Shown: one piece after another, positions 40,406-49,810 of the stretch | How positions within the stretch are numbered: the first letter of the stretch is position 1 | Layout: each line of letters begins with the position of its first letter | Notes under the pieces: generated by a model | The model's input: only the letters and a program-made list of their open reading frames with translations | Database searches by the model: none | Told to the model about the DNA's origin: nothing | Program-made: the position numbers and the translations under genes | Origin: Bathymodiolus japonicus methanotrophic gill symbiont | GTDB taxonomy: Bacteria > Pseudomonadota > Gammaproteobacteria > Methylococcales > Methylomonadaceae | DNA length: 64,000 nt | Assembly (NCBI RefSeq): GCF_019721995.1 | Contig: NZ_BLYC01000007.1 | Coordinates: forward strand, 124,001-188,000 | Direction of reading: 5' to 3'

Positions 40406-40437
40406 TTCAAAGCGCCTGAACACGCTTTACATCACCT

Positions 40438-40508
40438 GTAGAACGGACTTTAGTCCGCTATAAGCCACATTTGCAGATAGCTGTTGTGGACTGAGGTCCG
40501 CTCTACCA
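40438..40508. repeat. REP-like inverted pair
   Basis: The arms GTAGAACGGACTTTAGTCC and GGACTGAGGTCCGCTCTAC flank a short spacer downstream of ispH. The same arm sequence occurs at 56556 and 56777. Probably a REP/BIME-type palindrome that may end transcription. Confidence 0.7.
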
Positions 40509-40540
40509 CGGTTATAAATTCTTTGTGCTAAACACTCATC

Positions 40541-41726
40541 ATGAAAACTGATTTCTTCCTCTATGATACTGAACAATTAAATACCCTCGCTACAGCAGAC
40601 ACGGTAAAACAAGGCCTAGCCTATTTTACTGAAAATCGCGTGTTTGCTCTCAGTGCAGAAGAGGATCATCTCACTTCTCAGGTAGAAGGTTCATTAATAG
40701 ACAAGCCTTATTGGGTAGAATTGTCGAGAAGTAGTGATAATGAATTACTTGTACAATGCGACTGTCATTCAGAAATTCAAGTATGCAAACATGCCATAGC
40801 TACACTCTATAGCTATGCTGAAGATTGCCTTAATCGTGAACAGGAAAACTTTAGCGGAGCAGTTGACGAGGCAGTTAAAGAACGAGTAAAAAAAGGCCGC
40901 AACGAAGTCAGTGTTAAATTAATCAGTGGCAACCTGGCTTTCGGACTATGGCAGGCTAAATCTATTATTTCTGCTACTTACCGGCCTACATCGTATCATG
41001 TTTATATTCGCTCCCTGGAGCAACGCAAAAATCATTGCACCTGCCCAGATTTGGCAAACAATCGCTTAGGTACCTGTAAACATATTGAAGCCGTCTTGCA
41101 TTATGCTAAGAAACAGCCAGGATACGATAAACTCTTAGCGCTAGGCACTCCTACTTCATTTGTTTATTTAGCCTGGGAGTCTGCAACCGAACCTGTTATT
41201 CGCCTGCATAAAGCACCCAATATTGAAGCTAACCTAAGCGATGAATTAGCTGAGTTTTTTACTAGCGACAACTGCTTTAAAGGCCGTTTACCCGAAGATT
41301 TTAATTACTTTGTCGAGAAGTTTAATGCTTACTCTGGGAGCCACCTCCCCCGCTAATGCTCAAGTCATTTATGAAGCAAAAGAGACACAGCAGGAAAGCC
41401 TCAATCCATTAATTAAAATAGCACAAGCTAAGCTACGTTCTGCCGAGGTTCTGGTGGAGCAGCAATGCTACGCAGGCGTGATGGAAATTTTAGCGGCAAC
41501 TAGCCTGGCCGTTGCGGCAATAGCCAGCGGCCAACAACAAGTACCTAAGCTGGAAAAAGCCACTGTATGGCTATACAGCGACGTGCTGCCAAAACAACTG
41601 ATGAGCGCAGAGCAAATAGCGACAATTGTCAGGATTATTGCCTTAAGTCAAAATATTGAGGTCCCTGATGCATTAGTGCAACAATCATTACTTGATACTC
41701 AATCATTGTTCGCGCAATACGGATAA
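40541..41726 (+). pseudogene. SWIM zinc-finger protein remnant, probable SNF2 helicase with deleted middle
   Basis: Part 1 (40541-41356) has two SWIM-type motifs, CDCHSEIQVCKH and CTCPDLANNRLGTCKH, as at the N-terminus of SWIM-SNF2 helicases. Part 2 (from about 41330 to 41726, another frame) is a helical stretch starting QVIYEAKETQQESLNPL. No helicase motifs lie between them; the expected several hundred residues are missing and the frames differ at the joint near 41330. I infer one large helicase gene with an internal deletion. Part 1 could still make a 271-residue zinc-finger protein. Confidence 0.6.
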
Positions 41727-41748
41727 GAACATGAAGAGTTTCACTCCC

Positions 41749-41818
41749 TGTAGGGCGCGGCTTTAGCCCGCTAATAAGCTAGGGGCATGCTGATGGCGGG
41801 CTAAAGCCGCGCCCTACA
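41749..41818. repeat. REP-like palindrome, possible terminator
   Basis: The arms TGTAGGGCGCGGCTTTAGCC and GGCTAAAGCCGCGCCCTACA are perfect. They lie between convergent genes (helicase remnant and def). Confidence 0.8.
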
Positions 41819-41824
41819 GAGAAA

Positions 41825-42397
41825 CTATTCAGCTTTGGGCTCGATATTGCCCCAACACGGCTCCCTTTCGGATATTGCCATTAGCTTAGCAAACTCCGCT
41901 TCGGCAATAATATCCTGATTATTCTCTACCCTATCAAGATACACCAGACCATCAAGATGGTCATATTCATGCTGGAAAACACGCGCAATAAATCCAGCAA
42001 ATTTCTGCGTAATCTCCTGGCCTTCGATACTTGTATAAGTCACTGTTATATCCGTATATCGAGGTACTTTAGCCCTAATACCCGGAATACTTAAGCAGCC
42101 TTCCCAGTCTTTTTCGCGTGTCTCACGCAATGATTCAAAGCTAGGATTAATCATTAGTACCGGCTCCATATCAGACGCATAAGGATAACGCTCGGATGGC
42201 CTGGATGCAATAATCATCATCCGCCATGACTCCGAAATTTGTGGCGCTGCTATTCCCACACCATTCGTGTCCGCCAGCGTGGTAAACATATGACTGACAA
42301 TCGACTGCATCTCTGGCGCGTGGATATCTTGTACTTGTTTTGCCTGCTGGCGCAAAACCTTTGCACCCAACTGTGCTATTTCACGTACTTCGCTCAT
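41825..42397 (-). CDS. def: Peptide deformylase
   Basis: 190 residues with all three metal motifs: GVGIAAPQ, EGCLSIPG and QHEYDHLDG. It removes the formyl group from nascent proteins. It overlaps the upstream DUF2797 gene by 4 bases (ATGA), so the two are coupled. A C-terminal extension with Cys (REPCWGNIEPKAE) is somewhat longer than in E. coli. Other deformylase copies may exist, since this form is not beside fmt. Confidence 0.94.
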   Translation of the reverse strand: MSEVREIAQLGAKVLRQQAKQVQDIHAPEMQSIVSHMFTTLADTNGVGIAAPQISESWRMMIIASRPSERYPYASDMEPVLMINPSFESLRETREKDWEGCLSIPGIRAKVPRYTDITVTYTSIEGQEITQKFAGFIARVFQHEYDHLDGLVYLDRVENNQDIIAEAEFAKLMAISEREPCWGNIEPKAE

Positions 42398-43209
42398 GCT
42401 TCAAACTCGATCTCATAACCGGTAAATTTGCGGATATTAATCACTCCGCTATCCAGTAATAGATACTGTCCTTTAATCCCTTGCAACACCCCTTCAACCT
42501 CCGCCACTTTATCAAAATTAAACGACTTTACCTTGGCCGGGTATTGTTCAACAGGATAAATAATATCAACTACTTTTTCGCCGGGCAAAAACTCTATCGC
42601 CTGACTACCAAATTTCTCACTGATCGCGGCTAATTGCGGCTGGCACTCAGCCAGTAATTCATCACGTCTGGTGAGCAGGTCCACAGGCGTCTGCATATTC
42701 TTTAGCATCTTTTGCCAGCTGGTTTTATCACTGACATGTTCTGCTATCGCGATCTCAGCCAGACCTGAAACAAACCGTGAAGCAACTTTTAAGATAGGCA
42801 ATGCCTGGATCGCACCCTGATCTATCCAGCGCGTTGGAACCTGCGTATGCCGGGTAATGCCAACCTTAATACCCGATGAATTTGCCAGATATACATAATG
42901 CGGCTGAAAGCAAAACTCATCACCCCAGGCAGGTTCGCGACATGTCCCCGCATCATAGTGACATAATTCAGGCTTCATAATACACATATCGCATTGCGCC
43001 AGCTTGATAAAACATGGGTAGCAAAAGCCCTGATTAAAGCTCTTTTTAATTGCGCGCTGACAATGCACACAGAAAATATTGCCCGTGTAAGTAAGCTTGA
43101 TTTCCTTGCCAATAAAAGGATTTAATTCGATTAACTGCTCACCAACCGGCAAATGATACTTTACCGGCGGCTGCAATTCAGTTGTCATCTTGCGTAATGT
43201 TCCCAGCAC
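42394..43209 (-). CDS. DUF2797 family protein
   Basis: 271 residues. Cys-rich zinc-ribbon-like part (CVHCQRAIKKSFNQGFCYPC, CDMCIMKPELC, CREP) followed by VYLANSSGIKVGITRHTQVPTRWIDQGA, the signature region of DUF2797. Function unknown; cysteines suggest metal binding. Starts at GTG here; an ATG seven codons in (43188) is an alternative. Coupled to def. Confidence 0.83.
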   Translation of the reverse strand: MLGTLRKMTTELQPPVKYHLPVGEQLIELNPFIGKEIKLTYTGNIFCVHCQRAIKKSFNQGFCYPCFIKLAQCDMCIMKPELCHYDAGTCREPAWGDEFCFQPHYVYLANSSGIKVGITRHTQVPTRWIDQGAIQALPILKVASRFVSGLAEIAIAEHVSDKTSWQKMLKNMQTPVDLLTRRDELLAECQPQLAAISEKFGSQAIEFLPGEKVVDIIYPVEQYPAKVKSFNFDKVAEVEGVLQGIKGQYLLLDSGVINIRKFTGYEIEFEA

Positions 43210-43351
43210 CTACTCCACCCTTCAAAATCCAAGCCTGGAAAATAGACTGCGCATACGCCCCAGGACAATTAAACAAATTTCAGCACTCAAAGTATAAAGA
43301 AAATGCGTATAATTACATAGTAATTAATTTTTAACTTTTTAGAGAACCATT

Positions 43352-43879
43352 ATGTCATTTGAAAATGTCACACCAGGCAAAGACCTTCCTAGCGACATCA
43401 ACGTTATTATAGAAATCCCTGCTTACAGCGACCCCGTTAAGTATGAAGTCGACAAAGAAACCGGCGCACTAACGGTAGACCGTTTTATGGGTACCGCCAT
43501 GCAATATCCGGCTAACTATGGTTATATCCCCCAGACTCTATCCGACGACGGTGACCCTGTTGATGTACTGGTTATCACACCTCAGCCGATTATTGGCGGT
43601 AGTGTAATTCGCTGTCGTCCGATTGGCATACTGAAAATGTCTGACGAAGCGGGTGAGGATGCCAAGATTCTAGCCGTTCCAGTGCAAAAGCTGACGCAGT
43701 ACTATAATAAAATTGAAACCTATCAGGACTTCCCTGAAGCGGAGCTAGATAAAATCTCGCATTTCTTTGAGCATTACAAAGATTTAGAGAAAGGCAAATG
43801 GGTCAAAGTTGAAGGCTGGTTTGGCATAGCGGAAGCAGAAGCAGAGATTCTGTCAAGTATCGAACGCTATAATAAATAG
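43352..43879 (+). CDS. ppa: Inorganic pyrophosphatase
   Basis: 175 residues, family I, with the metal-binding signature [19 protein letters not shown] and the catalytic region [14 protein letters not shown]. It hydrolyses pyrophosphate and drives biosynthesis. Full length. A hairpin follows at 43889. Confidence 0.97.
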   Translation: MSFENVTPGKDLPSDINVIIEIPAYSDPVKYEVDKETGALTVDRFMGTAMQYPANYGYIPQTLSDDGDPVDVLVITPQPIIGGSVIRCRPIGILKMSDEAGEDAKILAVPVQKLTQYYNKIETYQDFPEAELDKISHFFEHYKDLEKGKWVKVEGWFGIAEAEAEILSSIERYNK

Positions 43880-43888
43880 GCGTAGGCC

Positions 43889-43925
43889 GGGTTAGCTTAT
43901 CAAGCGTAGCGCGATAAGCTAACCC
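43889..43925. terminator. Hairpin after ppa
   Basis: Perfect 13-base arms GGGTTAGCTTATC and GATAAGCTAACCC with an 11-base loop. No strong T-run follows, so it may be a REP-like element serving as terminator or RNA stabiliser between ppa and moaE. Confidence 0.6.
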
Positions 43926-44022
43926 AGCACACTTTTTCAGCATATACAAGCAGTACAATACCCTGCCGGATTTCGTTCTTTCATACTCCGCAATAAAAAA
44001 TCTCATCCAACCTACAGTATTA

Positions 44023-44463
44023 CTAATACCCATCGGTATTTTTTTCTACCCAGCGACTATTATCATCGACCAGTATCTCTTTCTTCCAGAAAGGGACCTG
44101 CGACTTGAGCGCTTCCATAATAAAACGACTGGCATCAAATGCTGCTCCACGACGTACTGACCAGATAGCAACCAATACCAGAACATCGTCAGGAAAAACA
44201 TCACCGACGCGATGAACCACTAATGAATCCAGAAAATCCCATTGCTTCCCAGCCTTGGCCACCACACGCGCCAATTGTTTTTCGGTCATTCCCGGATAAT
44301 GCTCCAAAGTCATGCCTTTAACACTATCGCCCTCATTCAAATCACGCATAGTCCCGATAAACAGGTTAGTCGCGCCATATTTCCCAGCTAGCGACTGTTG
44401 CTGCTGTTGATAGGCATGAACTTCTTGAAACGGATCAAAACCGCTAGATACAATTTTAATCAT
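44023..44463 (-). CDS. moaE: Molybdopterin synthase large subunit MoaE
   Basis: 146 residues: GTMRDLNEGDSVKGMTLEHYPGM, VVHRVGDVFPDDVLVLVAIWSVRR and the catalytic lysine region PFWKKEILVDD. With MoaD it puts sulfur into precursor Z. Immediately follows moaD. Confidence 0.95.
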   Translation of the reverse strand: MIKIVSSGFDPFQEVHAYQQQQQSLAGKYGATNLFIGTMRDLNEGDSVKGMTLEHYPGMTEKQLARVVAKAGKQWDFLDSLVVHRVGDVFPDDVLVLVAIWSVRRGAAFDASRFIMEALKSQVPFWKKEILVDDNSRWVEKNTDGY

Positions 44464-44703
44464 TTAACCTCCGGTAACAGGCGGAAAAAACGCAACTTCA
44501 TCGCCATCATGTACCTGATGCGCCAGAGTGACATATTCCATATTCACAGCCGTCAGAGTATTATCAGGGATGGCTTGTTCTGGCATCACCTGCTCCCAGA
44601 CTTCAGCAACACTAATGCTTTTTTCAAAGTCAAGACTATCTTTATCACGCCCCAGGTTTTCTTTTAAACTTGCAAAATAACGTACTTTTATCGCCATAGC
44701 CAT
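44464..44703 (-). CDS. moaD: Molybdopterin synthase sulfur carrier MoaD
   Basis: 79 residues, ubiquitin-like fold ending in the required Gly-Gly (FFPPVTGG), which is thiocarboxylated. ATG start at 44703; stop and moaE start abut (TAAATG). Confidence 0.94.
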   Translation of the reverse strand: MAMAIKVRYFASLKENLGRDKDSLDFEKSISVAEVWEQVMPEQAIPDNTLTAVNMEYVTLAHQVHDGDEVAFFPPVTGG

Positions 44704-44771
44704 TCACTCATGCACTAAAAAAATAGATAATATACAGAGATCGCCTATCTCATGCTAGGCTTAAACTTGAA

Positions 44772-44840
44772 TGTAGCGCGTGGCTTTATCCCGCTTTTTA
44801 AACTACAGCCAATATTTGCGGGCTAAAGCCACGCTCTACA
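44772..44840. repeat. REP-like inverted pair upstream of moaC
   Basis: TGTAGCGCGTGGCTTTATCC and GGCTAAAGCCACGCTCTACA are near-inverse arms. A half-site with the same GGATAAAGCCACGCTCTACA lies near 19228-19250. It sits between divergent moaD and moaC. No Moco riboswitch was recognised. Confidence 0.7.
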
Positions 44841-44866
44841 GTCCGCATTACCTGACACCAAACTCT

Positions 44867-45352
44867 ATGACAAAACTAACCCATTTCAATCAATCCGGTG
44901 AAGCCCATATGGTAGATGTCGGCCATAAAGCCATTACCCAGCGCACAGCAATCACGACAGGCTATATTGAAATGCTACCTGAAACCCTGATATTAATCAC
45001 TAGTGGGCTACATAAGAAAGGAGATGTACTTTCCATTGCCCGCATTGCAGGCATTATGGCGAGTAAAAGAACCGCTGATTTAATCCCGCTATGTCATCCG
45101 TTACCGATAACCCATGTAGAAGTTAATTTTACTAGCGACACAGAAAATCACCGCATTCATTGCAGCACCATAGTAAAAACCAATGGCCAGACCGGCGTGG
45201 AAATGGAAGCACTGACCGCAACGCAAATCGCCTTGCTAACCATTTACGATATGTGCAAAGCGGTAGACCGGGGCATGAGTATTAACCAGGTTCGACTGGA
45301 AGAAAAGTCGGGCGGCAAGTCTGGACAATGGCTGCGAACTGGGCACAAATAG
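44867..45352 (+). CDS. moaC: Cyclic pyranopterin monophosphate synthase MoaC
   Basis: 161 residues from [19 protein letters not shown]. Motifs [23 protein letters not shown] and [10 protein letters not shown]. It acts with MoaA in the first step of molybdopterin synthesis. The frame is open upstream through the REP, but the family starts at this ATG. Followed after 4 bases by the permease gene. Confidence 0.96.
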   Translation: MTKLTHFNQSGEAHMVDVGHKAITQRTAITTGYIEMLPETLILITSGLHKKGDVLSIARIAGIMASKRTADLIPLCHPLPITHVEVNFTSDTENHRIHCSTIVKTNGQTGVEMEALTATQIALLTIYDMCKAVDRGMSINQVRLEEKSGGKSGQWLRTGHK

Positions 45353-45356
45353 TCAG

Positions 45357-46052
45357 GTGAGCTATTTTACCGATGCCCTTATTTCAGCCACAGAGCTATT
45401 ACTGCAATTTAACCCCGAAATCTACCTGATCGTCTGGACATCACTCAAAATAGCACTGATAGCAACAATGTTTGCTGCTGTGCTCGCAATCCCAATCGGA
45501 ATTATCATTGCCGTCAACTCATTTATCGGCAAAAGTATGGTATTGCAATTATTACATACCCTGATGGCCATGCCTACGGTAATGATTGGCCTGATTTTCT
45601 ATGGTTTGCTCAGTCGCCGCAGTGCATTCGGTGACTTTGGGTTACTATATACAGAATCCGCCGTTATTATTGGCGAAGCCAGCTTAATTTTGCCCATTAT
45701 TATTAATATGACGGTCGTTGCCGTACAGTCGGCCGATGCCCGGTTGCTACCGACACTACAATCATTGGGAGCAAGCCAGACCCAATTAATCCTGCCACTA
45801 CTGCGAGAATTACGTTATGTCATTCTTGCTGCTGTTATCACTGGTTTTGGTCGCGCAATTGGTGAAGTGGGAGCTGCAATGATGCTGGGTGGTAATATTC
45901 AGGGTGCGACTCGCACTATGACTACCGCCATTGCCTTGGAAACTAGTAAGGGTGACTTTGAACTAGGTCTGGCATTAGGCATAGTGTTATTAATTATTGC
46001 CTTTACAGTGAACTTCTTACTGCAACAACTTAGTCCAAAATACAACGGGTAG
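45357..46052 (+). CDS. Tungstate-type ABC permease (TupB-like)
   Basis: 231 residues from a GTG start; about five or six membrane helices. The EAA loop LQSLGASQTQLILPLLRELRY and GFGRAIGEVGAAMMLGGNI match TupB/WtpB tungstate permeases. Placed 4 bases after moaC, so it probably supplies the metal for molybdopterin-type cofactors. The binding protein (TupA) and ATPase (TupC) genes are not next to it in this window. Confidence 0.82.
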   Translation: MSYFTDALISATELLLQFNPEIYLIVWTSLKIALIATMFAAVLAIPIGIIIAVNSFIGKSMVLQLLHTLMAMPTVMIGLIFYGLLSRRSAFGDFGLLYTESAVIIGEASLILPIIINMTVVAVQSADARLLPTLQSLGASQTQLILPLLRELRYVILAAVITGFGRAIGEVGAAMMLGGNIQGATRTMTTAIALETSKGDFELGLALGIVLLIIAFTVNFLLQQLSPKYNG

Positions 46053-46223
46053 AGTATGGGAAGCAGAGAATGTTTCCAGCCATAAAATCGTGCTATTATA
46101 AATAGCAGGGCATACTGTTTCGCAAAACCACGCAATGACTAGAATATTTGCGTCTCAAACCCCCAGCTACCTTTCTAACTAAATATCACCTATTTAACGA
46201 CCCACTTCTTACCAGCCTCAAAA

Positions 46224-47879
46224 ATGCACAACAAACTTTTCTATTATCCTCTTATCCCTGTTGTTTTCGCGCTGATTGCCTTAAGCGTATGGCTACAACC
46301 CGAGTTTTTTCAGCGCGCTTCAGGTATTAACTTACCTGCAGGACAAACCCCTCGGCTAAGTCAGCCGATGAAAATTGACAAGCCTTGCCTGAATGCCCAC
46401 CCTGAATGGCGCGCTGCTCAGAAAATTGATGGCGTAGACATTGCCGAGTCCTTACTTTGCGATCCGGACAACCCCTACAATATCGCCGCTTTTGTTAAGG
46501 GTATGAATAATATTTCCATGCATACCCTTATGAACAGCCGCATAGCTGAAGATGCATTAACAAAAAGTGATGATTTAGATGGTGATGGTGATCCGGATAT
46601 TATTCATATCAAACTAGAAGTACTAGAACTCAATGGCGCCACACCCGATAGCCCCGGTGTATTCCCTACCTATGACATAGCCCCTGGCATACAACCCGGC
46701 ATGTGGGCATTTTCACCGAAATTACGCGGCATGAGCGTGAAAAATTTCCGCTCGATTAAAGCCAATGCAATTCTACGCGCCCCTTCTCCTGTGATTCGTA
46801 TCGAGCAAGGAGATAAAGTCTATATCACTCTGGAAAACACGCATTATTTCCCGCACACCCTGCATTTTCATGGCGCTGATCATGCCTTTAAAACCTCCTC
46901 AGGCGGCGATAATGATGGCGTACCGGTCACGGGTGCAAAGCCGGTAATGCCCGGAAATACACGCACTTATGAATTACAGCCGCGCCATGCCGGTACCATG
47001 CTTTACCACTGCCATGTACAGACCGACAAGCATTTAATGATGGGCTTGAATGGTATGTTTGTGGTCGAGGAAAACAAACCCAACAACTGGGTGCAAACCT
47101 TTAATGTCGGTGCAGGTCATGTGCGTCATTCCTCTGTCGCTATCAAGGAAAAATATGACCGCGAATATGACTTACATTACCAGTCTATCGATAAAAACCT
47201 GGCTAAAACCATCCAGCAATCCAATGATATACGCGTGATCTCCAAAGCGATGCACCGCGTTTATAATATGAGTGAATCTAATGAAAATTATTTTATGCTA
47301 AACGGTCACTCCTTCCCATACACGTTGCGTGATGCCCTGGTTATTGCCAAACCAGATGAAGATATTAAATTACGCGTACTCAATACCCAGCATAGTAATA
47401 TTGCCATTCATATTCATGGGCATAAAGCGACGATTACCGATTACGATGGCGTGAGACAAAACCCGGCTGCACAAATTACCCGCGACGTATACAACTTATC
47501 TGCCGCGCAACGTATAGATTTACATTTACAAACTGTCAATGATGGACTGCATAGTTATGGCGAAGGCGTCTGGTTATTCCATGACCACGTAGAAATGGGC
47601 GTTGCCAATAACGGCATGAGCCCGGGTGGAAACATCGCTCTACTGGCTTATGAAAGCCTGCTCAACGAACAAGGCATGCCAGCCACCCAGCGTGACGATG
47701 CTTTAGACGATGTATTAACCAATAGTTATTACGCCAAGCAGCGCCCACTCTGGGGTAAGCTGGAGGCGGGGGGGCTTGCTCCTGATTACCCTGCCATTAT
47801 TATATTTGGTTTATTAATAGGCCTTATTATCGGGCTGACTGTCTATATTATCTATGGTTTGATGAGGGCTGGATCATGA
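46224..47879 (+). CDS. Membrane-anchored multicopper oxidase-like protein
   Basis: 551 residues with a membrane helix at each end (residues 6-24 and about 521-546), the rest presumably periplasmic. Two cupredoxin domains. Domain 1 has PHTLHFHG and the Cys-containing YHCHVQTDKHLMMG. Domain 2 has IAIHIHGHKA and WLFHDHVEMGVANNGM, where Asp replaces the Cys of the usual HCH site. So type-1 copper is expected in domain 1 and not in domain 2, as in type-C two-domain oxidases. A DGDGDPD loop (residues 115-121) may bind Ca2+. It overlaps the next gene by 4 bases. Substrate unknown; copper or metal handling is likely. Confidence 0.8.
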   Translation: MHNKLFYYPLIPVVFALIALSVWLQPEFFQRASGINLPAGQTPRLSQPMKIDKPCLNAHPEWRAAQKIDGVDIAESLLCDPDNPYNIAAFVKGMNNISMHTLMNSRIAEDALTKSDDLDGDGDPDIIHIKLEVLELNGATPDSPGVFPTYDIAPGIQPGMWAFSPKLRGMSVKNFRSIKANAILRAPSPVIRIEQGDKVYITLENTHYFPHTLHFHGADHAFKTSSGGDNDGVPVTGAKPVMPGNTRTYELQPRHAGTMLYHCHVQTDKHLMMGLNGMFVVEENKPNNWVQTFNVGAGHVRHSSVAIKEKYDREYDLHYQSIDKNLAKTIQQSNDIRVISKAMHRVYNMSESNENYFMLNGHSFPYTLRDALVIAKPDEDIKLRVLNTQHSNIAIHIHGHKATITDYDGVRQNPAAQITRDVYNLSAAQRIDLHLQTVNDGLHSYGEGVWLFHDHVEMGVANNGMSPGGNIALLAYESLLNEQGMPATQRDDALDDVLTNSYYAKQRPLWGKLEAGGLAPDYPAIIIFGLLIGLIIGLTVYIIYGLMRAGS

Positions 47880-48526
47880 AAAATATGTTGTTACTGATGC
47901 TCTCTATATTTTTAAGTCCACAAGTTTCTGCAGCAATGCAGCACGGCAATATGATGACGGATAATAAAGGCATGATCATGAATAATAATCCGGATAATTT
48001 ACCTAAGGATTGCCAGGAAATTTCTGAGGATATTGATATTACCATCCGGGGTGGCAAAAAATTCGCTCAGGAATTTTCCGGAAAAATGTTTACCTATGAT
48101 AAGCGTGACCTGCAAGTGCCGCCTTGCGCACGGGTTAATCTCACCTTTATTAATGAAGATGATATCCGCCATCAATTTATGCTGCATGGCTTACCCGGAT
48201 ATATGTACCCAAAAGGCATGTTTACCATAGAGTTATACGGCAAGGGCCAGAAAACCGGCTCGTTTATCGTGCCCAGTCGAGACTACACCTATTACATCCA
48301 TTGTGAAGTCTCGCGACATACTGAAAAAGGCATGAAAGGTCAGCTAAAAGTCGGTAAAGGTACTGGAGACCTTGATAGTATTTTGGGTTTGACTGCTCCT
48401 TTGACACCTGATTATTACCCTATTAACAATACGCATTACACCTGGCTTGCTTTGGCTTTTAGTATGCTTGTGGGTGCGGTGTTGATAAGAGTGCTAATCA
48501 GTTTTTTCGCAAAGCGCGTAAGATAG
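47876..48526 (+). CDS. Membrane-anchored cupredoxin
   Basis: 216 residues. Signal peptide (about 1-21), a Met-rich segment (MQHGNMMTDNKGMIMNNN), a cupredoxin domain with the ligand set His (DIRHQFMLHG), Cys, His and Met (IHCEVSRHTEKGMKG), and a C-terminal helix. The four-base ATGA overlap with the oxidase gene makes them partners; the cupredoxin probably passes electrons or copper to it in the periplasm. Confidence 0.82.
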   Translation: MKNMLLLMLSIFLSPQVSAAMQHGNMMTDNKGMIMNNNPDNLPKDCQEISEDIDITIRGGKKFAQEFSGKMFTYDKRDLQVPPCARVNLTFINEDDIRHQFMLHGLPGYMYPKGMFTIELYGKGQKTGSFIVPSRDYTYYIHCEVSRHTEKGMKGQLKVGKGTGDLDSILGLTAPLTPDYYPINNTHYTWLALAFSMLVGAVLIRVLISFFAKRVR

Positions 48527-48610
48527 GCAAATGAAAACTTAAGAACCTACCCGTTGGTGAAACTGTTGCTATTACTTACGGGTGATTAAAGTGACCTACA
48601 AAGAATCAAA

Positions 48611-48817
48611 TCACAGTGCAGGTTCTTTTATATTTCGCGAATAGAACCATTGTTTATTGGTAACATGAAGAAATATTTCTTCCAAATATCCGGCCTTAGG
48701 ATGAGGTATTTTAATTACCTCGTCCCTGATGGAATTCGCATATTCCTAGCTCATCAAATCTTCGGCTTCAAACGGCCCCTTAGGGGGTAATCCACGATTT
48801 AAGTGCAAGACCTTCAT
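48611..48817 (-). pseudogene. Small hypothetical gene with an in-frame TAG
   Basis: A 68-codon frame starting MKVLHLNRGLPPKGPFEAE and ending WFYSRNIKEPAL is broken only by TAG at codon 24 (complement of 48746-48748). Amino-acid composition looks protein-like on both sides. Not recognised. A point-mutated small gene is likeliest. Confidence 0.4.
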
Positions 48818-48859
48818 GGTAATAATAGCCCCCAATTAGGCACACGCTATTTGGAAGCT

Positions 48860-49198
48860 TTACCCTGCTGGCCAGGTCATTTGTCGGCCACCTAATAAAT
48901 GCAGATGTAAATGATATACTTCCTGGCCACCTGCATTATTGCAATTAATCACAGTACGATAGCCCGTTTCTGCAATGCCCTCAGAATCTGCAAGCTGGGC
49001 GACCGTTTGTAGTAAATGCCCTGCCAGCTGCTGATCTTGTAGGTCATTTAAAGTGGCAACATGCTGCTTGGGAATAACTAAAATATGCGTAGGCGCTTTC
49101 GGGTGTATATCCCTAAAAGCCAGCACCTGCTCATCTTCATAAACGATATCAGGCTCAATTTCTTTTGCCACCATTTTACAAAATAGGCAGTCAGTCAT
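48860..49198 (-). CDS. hinT: HIT-family nucleotide hydrolase (HinT type)
   Basis: 112 residues with the histidine triad HLHLHLLGG, VIPKQHVATLNDL and the Cys-containing start MTDCLFCKMVAKEIEPDIVYED of HINT proteins. It cleaves AMP from phosphoramidates. Standard length. It lies 14 bases downstream of recR. Confidence 0.95.
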   Translation of the reverse strand: MTDCLFCKMVAKEIEPDIVYEDEQVLAFRDIHPKAPTHILVIPKQHVATLNDLQDQQLAGHLLQTVAQLADSEGIAETGYRTVINCNNAGGQEVYHLHLHLLGGRQMTWPAG

Positions 49199-49212
49199 GG
49201 TGTTCTCCTATG

Positions 49213-49809
49213 CTATATATCACGTCGCCCACTGAAAGCATGAGCCAGGGTACTACTATCAATAAATTCTAACTCGCCGCCCACTGGCACTCCATGAGCA
49301 ATGCGACTTACTTTAATCTTGTGTGGCAACGCTAGTTGCGCGATATAGTGTGCGGTTGTCTCACCTTCGACAGTAGAATTAGTCGCCAGAATAAGCTCGC
49401 TTATCTGACTATTTTCTAATTGCTGCTCTAACTGTTCCAGGCCTATTTCATCAGGGCCTATGCCATCCAGAGGTGATAGTCGCCCGTTTAAAACAAAAAA
49501 AACACCCTTAAAATCAGTTGCCTGATTAATCAGCCAGACATCAGCAGGGCTTTCAACGATACACAATACGTGTGCATCACGCTCCGAATCAGCACATAGC
49601 TCACATAGCTCGTGTTCTGAGAGGGTGCGGCACTGCCTGCAATGACCTAATCTATCGACTGCTGCTTGCAAGGTCTTAGCCAGATTTTCAGCCCCTCCCC
49701 TGTCGCGCTGAAACAAATGCAGGGCAATGCGCTGTGCCGACTTTGGCCCGACCCCCGGCATACAACACAAGGCATCAATAAGCTCAGTCAGCAGTTCTTG
49801 TTTCGGCAT
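49213..49809 (-). CDS. recR: Recombination mediator RecR
   Basis: 198 residues: helix-hairpin-helix (LCCMPGVGPKSAQRIA), C4 zinc finger (CRQCRTLSEHELCELC) and Toprim domain (LCIVESPADVWLIN, ILATNSTVEGETTA). It loads RecA at gaps with RecO/RecF. The dnaX-ybaB-recR order is classical; only one base separates it from ybaB. Confidence 0.97.
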   Translation of the reverse strand: MPKQELLTELIDALCCMPGVGPKSAQRIALHLFQRDRGGAENLAKTLQAAVDRLGHCRQCRTLSEHELCELCADSERDAHVLCIVESPADVWLINQATDFKGVFFVLNGRLSPLDGIGPDEIGLEQLEQQLENSQISELILATNSTVEGETTAHYIAQLALPHKIKVSRIAHGVPVGGELEFIDSSTLAHAFSGRRDI

Positions 49810-49810
49810 T

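Noticed and set aside
44704-44866. Moco riboswitch upstream of moaC
   Set aside because: The region is explained by a REP-like palindrome shared with other loci; no conserved Moco-motif core was recognised.
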